DNA of 57,075 nt, taken from positions 1-57,075 of the forward strand of contig JAGZZT010000017.1 in the NCBI GenBank assembly GCA_018377235.1. The letters run 5' to 3'. Each line of letters opens with the position of its first letter. The stretch's first letter is position 1. This document shows positions 24,681 through 33,272 of the stretch, piece by piece. The position numbers and the translations under genes were made by a program. The DNA comes from Clostridium sp. (lineage in GTDB: Bacteria > Bacillota > Clostridia > Lachnospirales > Lachnospiraceae). Under the pieces are notes generated by a model. It saw only the letters and a list, made by a program, of their open reading frames with translations. It was not told the DNA's origin and ran no database searches.

Positions 24681-25958
24681 CTACTTTCTCACAATAATTT
24701 CGTCTCTTCCTGGTCCATTGGATACCATGGTAATCGGAACCTGGATTTCCTTCTCAATCGCTTCGATGTAAGCGCGGCAGTTCTCCGGCAGATCCTCGTA
24801 ATTCTTAATTCCGCGGATATCACACTTCCATCCCGGAAGAGTCTTATATACAGGCTTTGCCTTCTCTAACTGACGCGTTGTCGGGAAGTCTGCTGTCACT
24901 TTTCCATCAATCTCATATCCTACGCAGATCTTCAGCTCATCTAAATAGCCCAGTACGTCTACAACAGTCAGAACAGCTTCTGTTGTTCCCTGGATACGGC
25001 AGCCGTAGCGTGTAGCCACTGCGTCAAACCAGCCTACTCGTCTCGGACGGCCTGTTGTAGCTCCGAATTCTCCCTTATCTCCGCCGCGGCGTCTTAACTC
25101 ATCTGCCTCCTCGCCGAAGAGTTCGCTGACAAATGCACCTGCGCCTACTGCACTGGAGTATGCCTTTACGACAGTTGTGATATTTTTAATCTCATATGGC
25201 GGAATTCCTGCCCCGATAGCGCCGTATGCCGCCAGCGTGGAGGAAGAAGTTACCATTGGATAAATTCCGTGATCCGGATCCTTTAAGGAGCCTAACTGTC
25301 CCTCTAACAGAATATTCTTGCCTTCCTTAATCGCCTCATGCAGGAATGCGGAAACATCGCATACATAAGGCTCAACCATCTTTCTGTACTCTTTCATCTC
25401 CTCAAAGAGCTCATCAGGATTTAACAGAGGCTTATGATATAAATGCTCTAACAGTACGTTCTTTGTCTCACATACGCGCTTAATCTTATCGTACAGATAC
25501 TCCTCGTCAAACAGTTCGCTGACCTGGAAGCCAATCTTAGCGTACTTATCAGAGTAAAACGGAGCGATTCCAGACTTTGTGGATCCGAAAGACTTGCCTC
25601 CCAGTCTCTCCTCCTCATACTCATCAAACAGCACGTGATAAGGCATCAGAATCTGCGCACGGTCAGAAACCAGAATCTTCGGCTGCGGAACGCCTTTTTT
25701 CTTAATATCTTCAATCTCATTGAATAAAAACGGAATATTTAACGCAACTCCGTTGCCGATAATGCTTGTTGTGTGATCGTAGAATACGCCGGATGGAAGC
25801 AGATGAAGCGCAAATCTTCCATAGTTATTGATAATAGTATGGCCTGCATTGCTTCCTCCCTGAAAACGGATGATGATATCAGATTCCTTGGCAAGCATAT
25901 CGGTAATCTTGCCTTTACCCTCATCTCCCCAGTTTGCTCCAACGATTGCTCTTACCAT
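24681..25958 (-). CDS. purA: adenylosuccinate synthase
   Basis: GTP-dependent ligation of IMP and aspartate, first step from IMP to AMP; cytoplasmic. 425 aa, usual length. MVRAIVGANWGDEGKGKITD (P-loop), GGSNAGHTI, TTGRPRRVGWFDAVATRYG and the GPGRDEIIV C-terminus are diagnostic. ATG at 25958 has GGAGAGGAG upstream. Neighbouring purB, two genes away on the same strand, encodes the next enzyme. Confidence 0.97.
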   Translation of the reverse strand: MVRAIVGANWGDEGKGKITDMLAKESDIIIRFQGGSNAGHTIINNYGRFALHLLPSGVFYDHTTSIIGNGVALNIPFLFNEIEDIKKKGVPQPKILVSDRAQILMPYHVLFDEYEEERLGGKSFGSTKSGIAPFYSDKYAKIGFQVSELFDEEYLYDKIKRVCETKNVLLEHLYHKPLLNPDELFEEMKEYRKMVEPYVCDVSAFLHEAIKEGKNILLEGQLGSLKDPDHGIYPMVTSSSTLAAYGAIGAGIPPYEIKNITTVVKAYSSAVGAGAFVSELFGEEADELRRRGGDKGEFGATTGRPRRVGWFDAVATRYGCRIQGTTEAVLTVVDVLGYLDELKICVGYEIDGKVTADFPTTRQLEKAKPVYKTLPGWKCDIRGIKNYEDLPENCRAYIEAIEKEIQVPITMVSNGPGRDEIIVRK

Positions 25959-26045
25959 GTACTTACTCCTCTCCGGATGCCGTCCTTTCTGTCCGAAACG
26001 GCTCTTTTCCATCCCCCTCTGGGGTGTCCTGTTCATTACTTACCT

Positions 26046-26074
26046 ATTATATATGACTTCTTCACATAAGTAAA
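26046..26074 (-). promoter_or_regulatory. probable purA promoter
   Basis: Minus-strand TTTACT, exact 17-bp spacer and TATAAT (26046-26051), about 90 bp before the purA start. Confidence 0.65.
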
Positions 26075-26107
26075 ATCAATATTAATTATGAACCATATAA
26101 TTTTTTC

Positions 26108-27028
26108 TTATGTTATTGTTTTCTGGACATGCCCTTTTTCTGATGGCGCCAGAGTCTCCAGCAGCTTCTTGGCAGCTGGAGAAAGAGGATTTTTCAATGA
26201 GGTGATAAGGCAGAAACTCCTTTTTGCCATAGAGTGTCTGAATTTTAATTCAAACACATCCCCTCTTTCCAGCGCCTCCCTGGCAAACTCCGACATCAGG
26301 CAGCCGATTCCCAGATTCCTCTTCACAAACTGCACAATCATATCGCTGGTAGCCAGTTCAAATTCCGGCTCCAGAGCCACGCCCTCTTTCTCCAGATACT
26401 GATCCATAAATCTTCTGGTACTGGTCTTCTTTTCCAGGAAAATACAGGGATAGTTTTTAAGCTCTCTATAGTCCAGCTCCCTGCCCTCCAGCTGTTCCCT
26501 AAATCTGCTTCCGGCAATAAAAATGTTTTCTATCTGCCTGACAGGGACCGCCCGCATTTCTGCCCTCCCTTCAAAGGGCGTGCTGACAATTCCAAAATCA
26601 ATGCTTCCGTTTCCCAGGGCATCAATAGTCTCCGGTGTCGGTCCATTGGATACCATCACCTTGATCTTCGGATATTGTTCATGAAACTTCTCCAGATAAG
26701 GAAGCAGGTAAAACTGCAGCGTCATATCGCTGGCTCCGATCCGGATCACGCCGGTGTCAAGGCATTTCAGCTGCTTTAACATTTCTTCCCCGTCCCTGAT
26801 ACTCTCGATTCCCCGCTTCACGTAGCCGTAAAGCAGCTCTCCTTCCCTGGTAAGGCGCACTCCCTTAGGAGTCCGCAGAAAGAGCTTTGTTCCTAACTCC
26901 TGCTCCAGGTGCTTTACTGCCTGACTGACGGCAGGCTGAGAAATGCACAGAGCTTCCGCTGCCATGGTAATGCTTCCAGTTCCTGCTGTCTGATAAAATA
27001 CCTTATAATACTCCAGGCTTATGTTCAA
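26108..27028 (-). CDS. LysR-family transcriptional regulator
   Basis: A 306-aa regulator: N-terminal winged HTH (YYKVFYQTAGTGSITMAAEALCISQPAVSQAVKHLEQELG) and a C-terminal LysR substrate-binding domain (GVIRIGASDMTLQFYLLPYLEKF, DFGIVSTPF, IGCLMSEFAREAL). A TTG start is the only in-frame choice close to GGGAGGAG. It lies between purA and purB on the same strand, which could mean control of AMP synthesis, but LysR genes often regulate a neighbour on the other strand and none is present here. Confidence 0.9.
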   Translation of the reverse strand: MNISLEYYKVFYQTAGTGSITMAAEALCISQPAVSQAVKHLEQELGTKLFLRTPKGVRLTREGELLYGYVKRGIESIRDGEEMLKQLKCLDTGVIRIGASDMTLQFYLLPYLEKFHEQYPKIKVMVSNGPTPETIDALGNGSIDFGIVSTPFEGRAEMRAVPVRQIENIFIAGSRFREQLEGRELDYRELKNYPCIFLEKKTSTRRFMDQYLEKEGVALEPEFELATSDMIVQFVKRNLGIGCLMSEFAREALERGDVFELKFRHSMAKRSFCLITSLKNPLSPAAKKLLETLAPSEKGHVQKTIT

Positions 27029-27073
27029 TCTAACTCCTCCCTCTGGACATATTATGAAAGCTGTGTAAAACAG

Positions 27074-27130
27074 GGAAGAGAAGATACGTCTTTACCCTGC
27101 TGAAAACAGCCGGAACATATCTTCTCTTCC
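27074..27130 (-). terminator. stem-loop downstream of purB
   Basis: A 13-bp perfect outer stem (27074-27086 with 27118-27130) encloses a small inner GCTG/CAGC hairpin. The minus-strand U-tract is short (CCTGTTTTA), so termination may be partial. Confidence 0.55.
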
Positions 27131-27191
27131 TTTTACAGTTATATATTGCCGTCTCGGGCTTTTTTGAACGCGCAGACTGCGCCTCCATGAT

Positions 27192-28622
27192 TTAGACGTT
27201 AATCTCAGCCTTCACGCCCAGGATTTCTTTATTCTCCTCAAGAACAGGGCGGATTACCTCGTTCAGGAACTCCTCCACCTGCTCCTTGGCTCTTCCCGTA
27301 TACCGAGACGGATCCATGGTCTTTTTCAGCTCGTCCAGAGTCAGGTTAAAAGCCGGATCTGCTGCAATCAGCTCTAACAGGTTGTTGTCCAGGCCTTTCT
27401 CCTTCACATTTTTTCCTGCCTCCATGGACAGGGTACGAATCTTCTCATGAAGCTCCTGTCTGTCTCCGCCTGCCTTGACAGCATCCATCATAATGTTCTC
27501 TGTAGCCATAAACGGAAGTTCAGACATGAGACGCTTTTCAATTACTTTCGGATATACGACGAGTCCGTCTACCACATTCAGGTAGAGATCCAGAATTCCA
27601 TCGATGGCCAGGAAGCCCTCCGGAATACTGAGACGCTTGTTGGCAGAATCATCCAGAGTTCTCTCAAACCACTGGGTAGACGCCACCATCATAGGATTCA
27701 TCATATCAGCCATCACATAGTTGGCCAGGGAGGCCATTCTCTCGCTTCTCATAGGATTTCTCTTGTAAGCCATAGCGGAAGATCCAATCTGATTCTTCTC
27801 AAACGGCTCTTCTACCTCTTTTAAATGCTGAAGAAGGCGGATATCGTTAGAGAACTTATGAGCGCTTTGAGCAATGCCTGCCAGCACGCTTAACACACGG
27901 CTGTCTACCTTTCTGGAATAGGTCTGTCCTGACACTGGGTAGCAGCCCTCGAAGCCCATCTTCTGGGCGATCTTTCTGTCTAACTGGCGGCATTTTTCAT
28001 GGTCTCCGTCAAACAATTCCAGGAAGCTGGCCTGAGTTCCTGTTGTTCCCTTGGAGCCTAACAGACGGAGGGAGCCAATCAGATAGTCCAGATCGTCTAA
28101 ATCCAGCTTCAGCTCCATCAGCCAAAGCGTCGCTCTCTTTCCTACTGTGGTCGGCTGAGCTGGCTGGAAATGGGTAAACGCCAGAGTCGGCTGAGCCTTG
28201 TAGCGGTCTGCAAACTTAGCCAGCTCATCCATCACATTGATCAGCTTCTTTCTCACCAGCTTCAGAGCATCTGCCATAATGATAATATCTGTATTGTCTC
28301 CAACATAGCAGGATGTAGCTCCCAGATGGATAATCCCTTTTGCCTTAGGGCACTGAACGCCGTAGGCGTATACATGGGACATAACATCGTGGCGGACCAG
28401 CTTCTCTCTCTCTTTTGCCACATCGAAATTAATATCATCCATATGTTCCTTCAGTTCGTCAATCTGTTCCTGTGTCACAGGGAGCCCCAGCTCGTTCTCC
28501 GCCTCTGCCAGAGCTACCCAGAGACGTCTCCAGGTACAAAATTTCTTCTCCGGAGAGAAAATATACTGCATTTCTCTGCTTGCATAGCGTTCAGAAAGAG
28601 GGCTTACATATCTGTCGTGCAT
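27192..28622 (-). CDS. purB: adenylosuccinate lyase
   Basis: Fumarase-superfamily lyase acting twice in purine synthesis (SAICAR and adenylosuccinate cleavage). 476 aa, with the superfamily signature GSSAMAYKRNPMRSERM, HFQPAQPTTVGKRA and GATSCYVGDN. It starts MHDRYVSPLSERYAS. No break. Preceded by a 160-bp leader with a promoter; no purine riboswitch fold was recognised in it. Confidence 0.96.
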   Translation of the reverse strand: MHDRYVSPLSERYASREMQYIFSPEKKFCTWRRLWVALAEAENELGLPVTQEQIDELKEHMDDINFDVAKEREKLVRHDVMSHVYAYGVQCPKAKGIIHLGATSCYVGDNTDIIIMADALKLVRKKLINVMDELAKFADRYKAQPTLAFTHFQPAQPTTVGKRATLWLMELKLDLDDLDYLIGSLRLLGSKGTTGTQASFLELFDGDHEKCRQLDRKIAQKMGFEGCYPVSGQTYSRKVDSRVLSVLAGIAQSAHKFSNDIRLLQHLKEVEEPFEKNQIGSSAMAYKRNPMRSERMASLANYVMADMMNPMMVASTQWFERTLDDSANKRLSIPEGFLAIDGILDLYLNVVDGLVVYPKVIEKRLMSELPFMATENIMMDAVKAGGDRQELHEKIRTLSMEAGKNVKEKGLDNNLLELIAADPAFNLTLDELKKTMDPSRYTGRAKEQVEEFLNEVIRPVLEENKEILGVKAEINV

Positions 28623-28724
28623 AAATTTTACCTCGCCTTTTTATTTTTTCGTATTACTTTTCCGTTCCTGACAGCCTGTCTCTATTATAAGCTGTATAAA
28701 TAAAATAACATCAATTCAGTAGAA

Positions 28725-28753
28725 ATTATAATGCAATTTACTTTTAAAATCAA
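28725..28753 (-). promoter_or_regulatory. probable purB promoter
   Basis: Minus-strand TTGATT, 17-bp spacer and TATAAT (28725-28730), giving a leader of about 95 nt before purB. A second TATAAT at about 28684-28689 has a poor -35. Confidence 0.6.
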
Positions 28754-28784
28754 CTAGAATCCATTCTCGCTTTTATTAGAATAA

Positions 28785-29108
28785 TTAATAAGAGCTTTCC
28801 CTATAAATCGTTATCTCACCATCTTTGGGGCGGAATATAATTCCAAACTGCCTGTTTTCTATCCTCGTCTCCTGGGGCATCTGCACTTCTGCTTTCTGTC
28901 CTTCTGTTTTCTGCGTATTCTCTATCTCTAAAAGCTGCCCGCCCTGTTCTGCCAGAATGAGCAGTCCTCCTGCAGTTAAAACAATACAGCAGAGTAAAGC
29001 CAGACGCCTTGCCCGTACTGACTTCCTGTGTCTGCGCCTCATGTACTGGATACGGATGCGGCGCAGCCTTGTTTCATTCCGCCTTCCCCTGTTTCTTCTG
29101 TTTTTCAT
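28785..29108 (-). CDS. small basic single-TM protein, function unknown
   Basis: A 107-aa protein: about 35 very basic residues rich in Arg (RRNRGRRNETRLRRIRIQYM...), one membrane helix (LALLCCIVLTAGGLLILA), then a ~50-residue outside part ending IIFRPKDGEITIYRESSY. AGAAGG is 8 nt before the ATG, supporting translation. No family recognised. The basic-in arrangement predicts type II membrane topology. It could be a false ORF, though the hydrophobic segment and ribosome site argue against that. Confidence 0.6.
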   Translation of the reverse strand: MKNRRNRGRRNETRLRRIRIQYMRRRHRKSVRARRLALLCCIVLTAGGLLILAEQGGQLLEIENTQKTEGQKAEVQMPQETRIENRQFGIIFRPKDGEITIYRESSY

Positions 29109-29233
29109 GTATCTTGCCTTCTGCGCCTCTCCATGGCAGTGCAGACAATCATTATCTTAACTATAACGAATTTTTCAGGGAATGTAAATAGAGAAATCAG
29201 ACGGAATAAATGCTCTTTTTTAAGCCGTTAAAA

Positions 29234-29293
29234 AGGCATAAAGAAAAATTTTCCTGTTTCACTTATAGTCACCGAAAATTTTTCCTTATGCCT
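29234..29293. repeat. palindromic stem-loop element, copy 1
   Basis: A 20-bp stem (29234-29253 with 29274-29293; one G-U pair if read on the minus strand) with a 20-nt loop, 29254-29273. The loop matches that of the element at 35943-36010 in 16 of 20 positions with the same length, while the outer stem arms differ in sequence but remain complementary. It lies between the 107-aa gene and the 119-aa lipoprotein gene, both minus strand, so it could also end the lipoprotein transcript. Confidence 0.75.
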
Positions 29294-29325
29294 AAACAAA
29301 AAACTGCAGAAGTGTCCTGCTTATC

Positions 29326-29685
29326 TTATCTAGCGCTGTGATTGTTCTGCTCTGTATCCTGAACTCTCTGTTCCATGCCTTCCTCGGCTCTGGTCACGCC
29401 CTCTTCAATCCAATCGGCAGTATTTTCTGCCCCGTCTTTCAGATCGTTTCCGATGCCTTCCAGAACTCCTGTGCTCTCCTCAAAGCGCCGATCACCCTTT
29501 GTGCCGTCCTTTTCTGTTCCAGAAACAGAACCATCGGAAGGCCTTGCAGCAGAAGTTTCTGCTGTTGAAGGAACTCTCGATGCGTTAGTAGTATTCTTCA
29601 CATCTTCCTTTGAGCCGCATGCAGTAAGAAACGCAAATACAGAGACCAGACAAATGGCTGCTAAAACCTGCTTATATTTTTTCAT
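29326..29685 (-). CDS. small lipoprotein, function unknown
   Basis: A 119-aa protein with a signal peptide and lipobox LTAC (Cys23), then a hydrophilic low-complexity region and an amphipathic acidic stretch (GVLEGIGNDLKDGAENTADWIEEG). AAAGGAG lies 8-9 nt before the ATG. Expected to be attached to the outer face of the cell membrane. Located downstream of dapB by 89 bp. No catalytic motif is visible. Confidence 0.78.
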   Translation of the reverse strand: MKKYKQVLAAICLVSVFAFLTACGSKEDVKNTTNASRVPSTAETSAARPSDGSVSGTEKDGTKGDRRFEESTGVLEGIGNDLKDGAENTADWIEEGVTRAEEGMEQRVQDTEQNNHSAR

Positions 29686-29774
29686 AATGACAACTCCTTT
29701 CTAATCCTAGTATGGACGGCCTAAAATGGAATTATGCAGGCGTTTGCAGCTATCATTTTAAATTTTTATGCTTA

Positions 29775-30530
29775 TCAGCCAATCACATCTGCCATGGAGT
29801 ACAGTCCGGCCGGCTTTCCTCCCAGAAATTTAGCCGCCTGAATCGCTCCCTTTGCAAAAATCGCTTTAGAATAAGCGGTATGGGTAAATGTAATGACCTC
29901 GTCTGTGCCGGCAAAAATCACATCGTGTTCTCCTACGATTGTACCGCCGCGGACAGACTGAATTCCAATTTCCCTGGAATCCCTGGGAACTCCTTCACTG
30001 AACCGATCGTATTTATAGTGGCAGACATTGTCCAGAGACTCGTTTACTGCGTCTGCCAAAGCTAAAGCCGTACCGCTGGGCGCGTCAATTTTTTTATTGT
30101 GATGCTTCTCCACGATCTCCACATCGAAGCCTGCCGGATACAGTACAGGCGCCGCCTCCTTTAACAGCTTTAACAGCGTATTAACGCCTAAAGACATATT
30201 GGCAGAGCGCAGCACCGGAGCCTTTTGGGATACCTCTGCCGCTTTCGCTGTCTGTGTCTCGGAAAGTCCTGTCGTACAGAGCACCACCGCCATGCCAGTG
30301 CGGGCGCAATAGTCTAACAATCCGTCCGCCGCTCTGGCAGAGGAAAAATCAATGATTACATCTGCCTCTTCCTTCACCTCGTCCAGACTTTTATAAACTG
30401 GATAAGGATAACTTCCCTGTTCTGAAATATCTACGCCTGCCACAATAGCAAGCTCCTTATCGTCCTTCACCAGATCTGTGATAACGCGTCCCATCGCTCC
30501 GCTGCAGCCGTGCATAACTGCTCTTACCAT
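29775..30530 (-). CDS. dapB: 4-hydroxy-tetrahydrodipicolinate reductase
   Basis: NAD(P)H-dependent step of diaminopimelate/lysine synthesis; cytoplasmic. 251 aa. MVRAVMHGCSGAMGRVI (nucleotide binding) and VEIVEKHHNKKIDAPSGTAL (catalytic His-His and Lys) are diagnostic. ATG at 30530 has AGGAGGAAG upstream; the frame extends 9 codons further without a ribosome site. It lies 81 bp after dapA, so it is in the riboswitch-controlled operon. It also feeds dipicolinate for spores. Confidence 0.97.
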   Translation of the reverse strand: MVRAVMHGCSGAMGRVITDLVKDDKELAIVAGVDISEQGSYPYPVYKSLDEVKEEADVIIDFSSARAADGLLDYCARTGMAVVLCTTGLSETQTAKAAEVSQKAPVLRSANMSLGVNTLLKLLKEAAPVLYPAGFDVEIVEKHHNKKIDAPSGTALALADAVNESLDNVCHYKYDRFSEGVPRDSREIGIQSVRGGTIVGEHDVIFAGTDEVITFTHTAYSKAIFAKGAIQAAKFLGGKPAGLYSMADVIG

Positions 30531-30611
30531 GACTCTTCCTCCTGTCTGTCTTCTCAAATGTCTTTTCTTCCCTGCGCCGTCTATGACGCTTTTCTCAGAC
30601 TCCCCTGATTC

Positions 30612-31496
30612 TTAGAGAAGCCCGTAATTTTTCATAGCCTGAATCAGTCTCTCTCTATGCTCCGGCTCCATCTCCACTAATGGCTTCCTATAGCCTCCCA
30701 CATTCTTTCCCAACAGATTCATGGCCTCCTTAACCGGGATCGGATTGACCTCACAGAACAGAGCATTGATTAACGGAATTGCCTGCAGCTGCAGCTTCAT
30801 GCTCTCCTCCGCTTTGCCTTTAAAATACAGATCACACATATCGTGAACCTTTCTTGGGGCAATATTTGAAAGTACGGAAATTACGCCCTTGGCTCCCAGA
30901 GACAGCATAGGCACGGTCTGGTCATCGTTTCCAGAGTAAATATCCACCCATCCATTGGACAGGCTGGCAATTTTGGCAATATCAGAAAAGTTTCCGCTGG
31001 CCTCTTTCACGCCCACGATATTCTCCACGTTCTTGCAGAGCCATACAATGGTCTCCGGAGACAGATTTACGCCGGTACGGCTGGGAATATTGTAGAGAAG
31101 AGCTGGAATCTTTACAGCCTCTGCAATATCAGAAAAATGAACCTTCAATCCCTTCTCACTTGTCTTATTATAGTAAGGAGTCACTAAAAGGATTCCATCT
31201 GCCCCGGCTTCCTCCGCCGCCTGGGACAGGTATACGGAAGTATCCGTATAGTTGGAACCTGTTCCCGCGATAACAGGGATTCGCTTATCTACTGTATTGC
31301 AGACAAACTGAATTGCCCGGATATGCTCGTCGTGGCTCATGGTGGCAGACTCTCCTGTCGTGCCGCAGACTACGATACAGTCGGTGCCGCCGGCAATCTG
31401 CTCCTCTACCAGCTCCTCAAACTTAGAATAATTGATTTCTCCATTTTCCTTAAACGGTGTGACAATGGCCACGCCTGCTCCTTCAAAAATAGCCAT
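30612..31496 (-). CDS. dapA: 4-hydroxy-tetrahydrodipicolinate synthase
   Basis: Schiff-base aldolase condensing pyruvate with aspartate semialdehyde. 294 aa: GTTGESATM, Tyr135 in LLYNIPSRTG, Lys164 in VGVKEASGN, all expected. AGAGGAGG lies before the ATG. First gene of dapA-dapB, directly behind a lysine riboswitch. Confidence 0.97.
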   Translation of the reverse strand: MAIFEGAGVAIVTPFKENGEINYSKFEELVEEQIAGGTDCIVVCGTTGESATMSHDEHIRAIQFVCNTVDKRIPVIAGTGSNYTDTSVYLSQAAEEAGADGILLVTPYYNKTSEKGLKVHFSDIAEAVKIPALLYNIPSRTGVNLSPETIVWLCKNVENIVGVKEASGNFSDIAKIASLSNGWVDIYSGNDDQTVPMLSLGAKGVISVLSNIAPRKVHDMCDLYFKGKAEESMKLQLQAIPLINALFCEVNPIPVKEAMNLLGKNVGGYRKPLVEMEPEHRERLIQAMKNYGLL

Positions 31497-31570
31497 AATA
31501 ATTTCCTCCTCTGATCTTCGCCTTATAGGTCCGGCTTTCCTATGGATAGAATCTCATCTGTATGAATAAA

Positions 31571-31795
31571 CCAAAGAAAAGGCTGGCACAACGGCCAGCC
31601 AAGATTTTGCTTTTGATTTCGCTTTCTTCTGTAGCTCCCCATCCTGCACAGATGACAGTCATATGGTTCTTCACCACATGCCCAGATCCAAACAGGCAGA
31701 TCTGCATGAATCTTCGGCGTCGCTCCCTTTTATCGGCCTTCCCCTGTTCCTGCAACATCCAGCCGGTTACTTATGATTAACGCAACCTCTACTTT
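31571..31795 (-). promoter_or_regulatory. lysine riboswitch (L box) controlling dapA-dapB
   Basis: Read on the minus strand from about 31795: AGAGGTTGCG, AAGTAACCGGCTGG, GGGAGCGACGCCGAAG, GACTGTCATCTGTGC and GGGGAGCTAC, in the order and spacing of the L-box aptamer core. The aptamer ends near 31628. A hairpin (31581-31600: GGCTGGCCGTTGTGCCAGCC) followed by TTTTCTTT is the expression-platform terminator. Lysine binding is expected to stop transcription before dapA. Short frames on both strands here are not genes. Confidence 0.93.
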
Positions 31796-31818
31796 TATGT
31801 ATTCTTTTATTTATGCTT

Positions 31819-31847
31819 ATACTATCATTACTCTGCCGGATTGTCAA
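31819..31847 (-). promoter_or_regulatory. dapA-dapB promoter
   Basis: Minus-strand TTGACA (31842-31847), 17-bp spacer and TAGTAT (31819-31824), about 25 bp before the riboswitch aptamer. The -35 lies inside the 3' end of the CobO-like gene. Confidence 0.7.
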
Positions 31848-32334
31848 TCTCTACATTCTCAATTTTAGAAATTGCGTCCACATAGCCAGTCAGCCCATCC
31901 GGAAAATTCTTCCCTGTAAGAATCAGGCTCATCTCCTCGTCTCTCAGGGAAAGCAGATGCTCAAATTCCTCCAGAGTCAGAATATCCTGATCGAGAATTC
32001 CCAGAATCTCATCGAGAATCAGAAGATCACATTCTCTGGTGGTAAGCACCTTTCTCGCAAAATTCAGGCCATTCTGAATGTTGATTTTCTCCTCTTTTTT
32101 CTGTTCCTCAGAAAGCTTCTCAAAATAGTCCCCCTGCTTTTCAAAGCGGAACACTTTCATGTCCGGCTCCAGGCACTTGAGTCCTTCGGAGACCTCCGCT
32201 GACAAACTCCCCTTGAGGAACTGGATCATAATTACCTTTTTATGTTTGGTCACCGCTACAACGCCCTTTCCCAAGGCCATGGTTGTCTTTCCAAAGCCAG
32301 GGCCGCAGATGACCTGGACACTTCCCTTCTCCAT
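31828..32334 (-). CDS. CobO/BtuR-like cob(I)alamin adenosyltransferase-family protein
   Basis: A 168-aa P-loop protein: Walker A GPGFGKTTMALGKG, Walker B region CDLLILDEILGILDQD, and SLILTGKNFP near the C-terminus, all placed as in the CobA/CobO/BtuR ATP:corrinoid adenosyltransferase family. ATG at 32334 has AGAGGTG upstream. No cobalamin genes are nearby, so it may act in corrinoid salvage, or be a divergent paralog with another role. It lies 96 bp after the SSB-like gene. Confidence 0.75.
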   Translation of the reverse strand: MEKGSVQVICGPGFGKTTMALGKGVVAVTKHKKVIMIQFLKGSLSAEVSEGLKCLEPDMKVFRFEKQGDYFEKLSEEQKKEEKINIQNGLNFARKVLTTRECDLLILDEILGILDQDILTLEEFEHLLSLRDEEMSLILTGKNFPDGLTGYVDAISKIENVEIDNPAE

Positions 32335-32430
32335 ATCCTGCACCTCTTTGTGAAATGTTATAAAACTCAAACAGCCGCGTTATTTTACCACATTTTTCAA
32401 AGTTTTGCAAGTTTCACTGCAGGCTGCGCT

Positions 32431-33078
32431 CTACTGCGCCTGCTCTTCCTGATCCGGTCCGCACTCCAGCTTGCTGACAGAAACCTCGTAAGCCACCCGC
32501 TTTTCGCACTGAGTCTCGCTCAGTTTTTTCGTATATTCCCTGCTCTGGACACGTCCCCACACCCGTACTCTGGAACCTACGGCAAAGCCGGAAGCATAGC
32601 GGGCGTTTCTTCCCCAGGCAATGCAGGGAATATAATCAGACTTTCCGTATGGCCTGTTGACTGCCAAAAGCAGATCTGCAATCTCCCGTCCCAAAGGCGT
32701 CTTCCTGTAAATGGCTTCCTTGCATATGTATCCGTCCAGATAAATCTGATTGGTCTTCGTACAGTCTGTAAACTCTTCCAGGAAATTTAACTCTCTGACA
32801 AAAACGGAGAGTACAAGGCGGTTTTTCACTCCCTCGTGGCAGTTGTAGGAGCGGAACTGGCCGATGGCTTCCACCGTCTGTCCCCTGTAATCCTGCTTCA
32901 CGTCTAACAGGCGTTCGGAAACCATCAGAGGAATCACGTCCACCTGATCGCTTAAACGGCTGACCGCCAGACTTACCAGATAAAAGCCCTCTCCAAATAC
33001 CTCATGGCTGAATGTAAATTCAGAGACTACCTCTCCGATCACGCTTACCTTGTTGTTTTCAATCACTTTTTCTGACAT
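32431..33078 (-). CDS. SSB-like protein with two OB-fold domains
   Basis: A 215-aa protein: residues ~8-100 (NNKVSVIGEVVSEFTFSHEVFGEGFYLVSLAVSR...) and ~108-205 (NQIYLDGYICKEAIYRKTPLGREIADLLLAVNRPYGKSDYIPCIAWGRNAR) each look like an OB fold; the second carries the canonical SSB core. It lacks the DDDIPF-type acidic tip of housekeeping SSB, ending EEQAQ. Probably a single-strand DNA-binding accessory protein. A typical housekeeping ssb is not in the window. Confidence 0.82.
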   Translation of the reverse strand: MSEKVIENNKVSVIGEVVSEFTFSHEVFGEGFYLVSLAVSRLSDQVDVIPLMVSERLLDVKQDYRGQTVEAIGQFRSYNCHEGVKNRLVLSVFVRELNFLEEFTDCTKTNQIYLDGYICKEAIYRKTPLGREIADLLLAVNRPYGKSDYIPCIAWGRNARYASGFAVGSRVRVWGRVQSREYTKKLSETQCEKRVAYEVSVSKLECGPDQEEQAQ

Positions 33079-33198
33079 TGTACTTCTCCTCTTCCTAATT
33101 CAAATTTCATATTCAGCTTGGCTGCTAATATAATATGTATGTGACGGGTTCCAAAGAAATACTCAAAAATGATACAAAAATTTCTACACAAAGTGACA

Positions 33199-33240
33199 AA
33201 GACAGGAAAAATCTATCAATTTTCTGATTTTTCCTGTCTT
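33199..33240. terminator. terminator downstream of typA
   Basis: A 14-bp perfect stem (33199-33212 with 33227-33240) lies between typA and the SSB-like gene. On the minus strand it follows the typA stop by about 30 nt; the U-tract is better on the plus strand, where TTTT follows. Confidence 0.65.
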
Positions 33241-33272
33241 TTTTCCGCTGACAAGGTACTTTTTTGTCCTAT

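Noticed and set aside
28623..28784. A purine riboswitch in the purB leader
   Set aside because: No conserved purine-aptamer loop sequences were seen; only promoter-like boxes.
31540..31780. Two overlapping ~72-aa open frames on opposite strands upstream of dapA
   Set aside because: Both lie within the lysine riboswitch and its terminator, which explain the sequence conservation.
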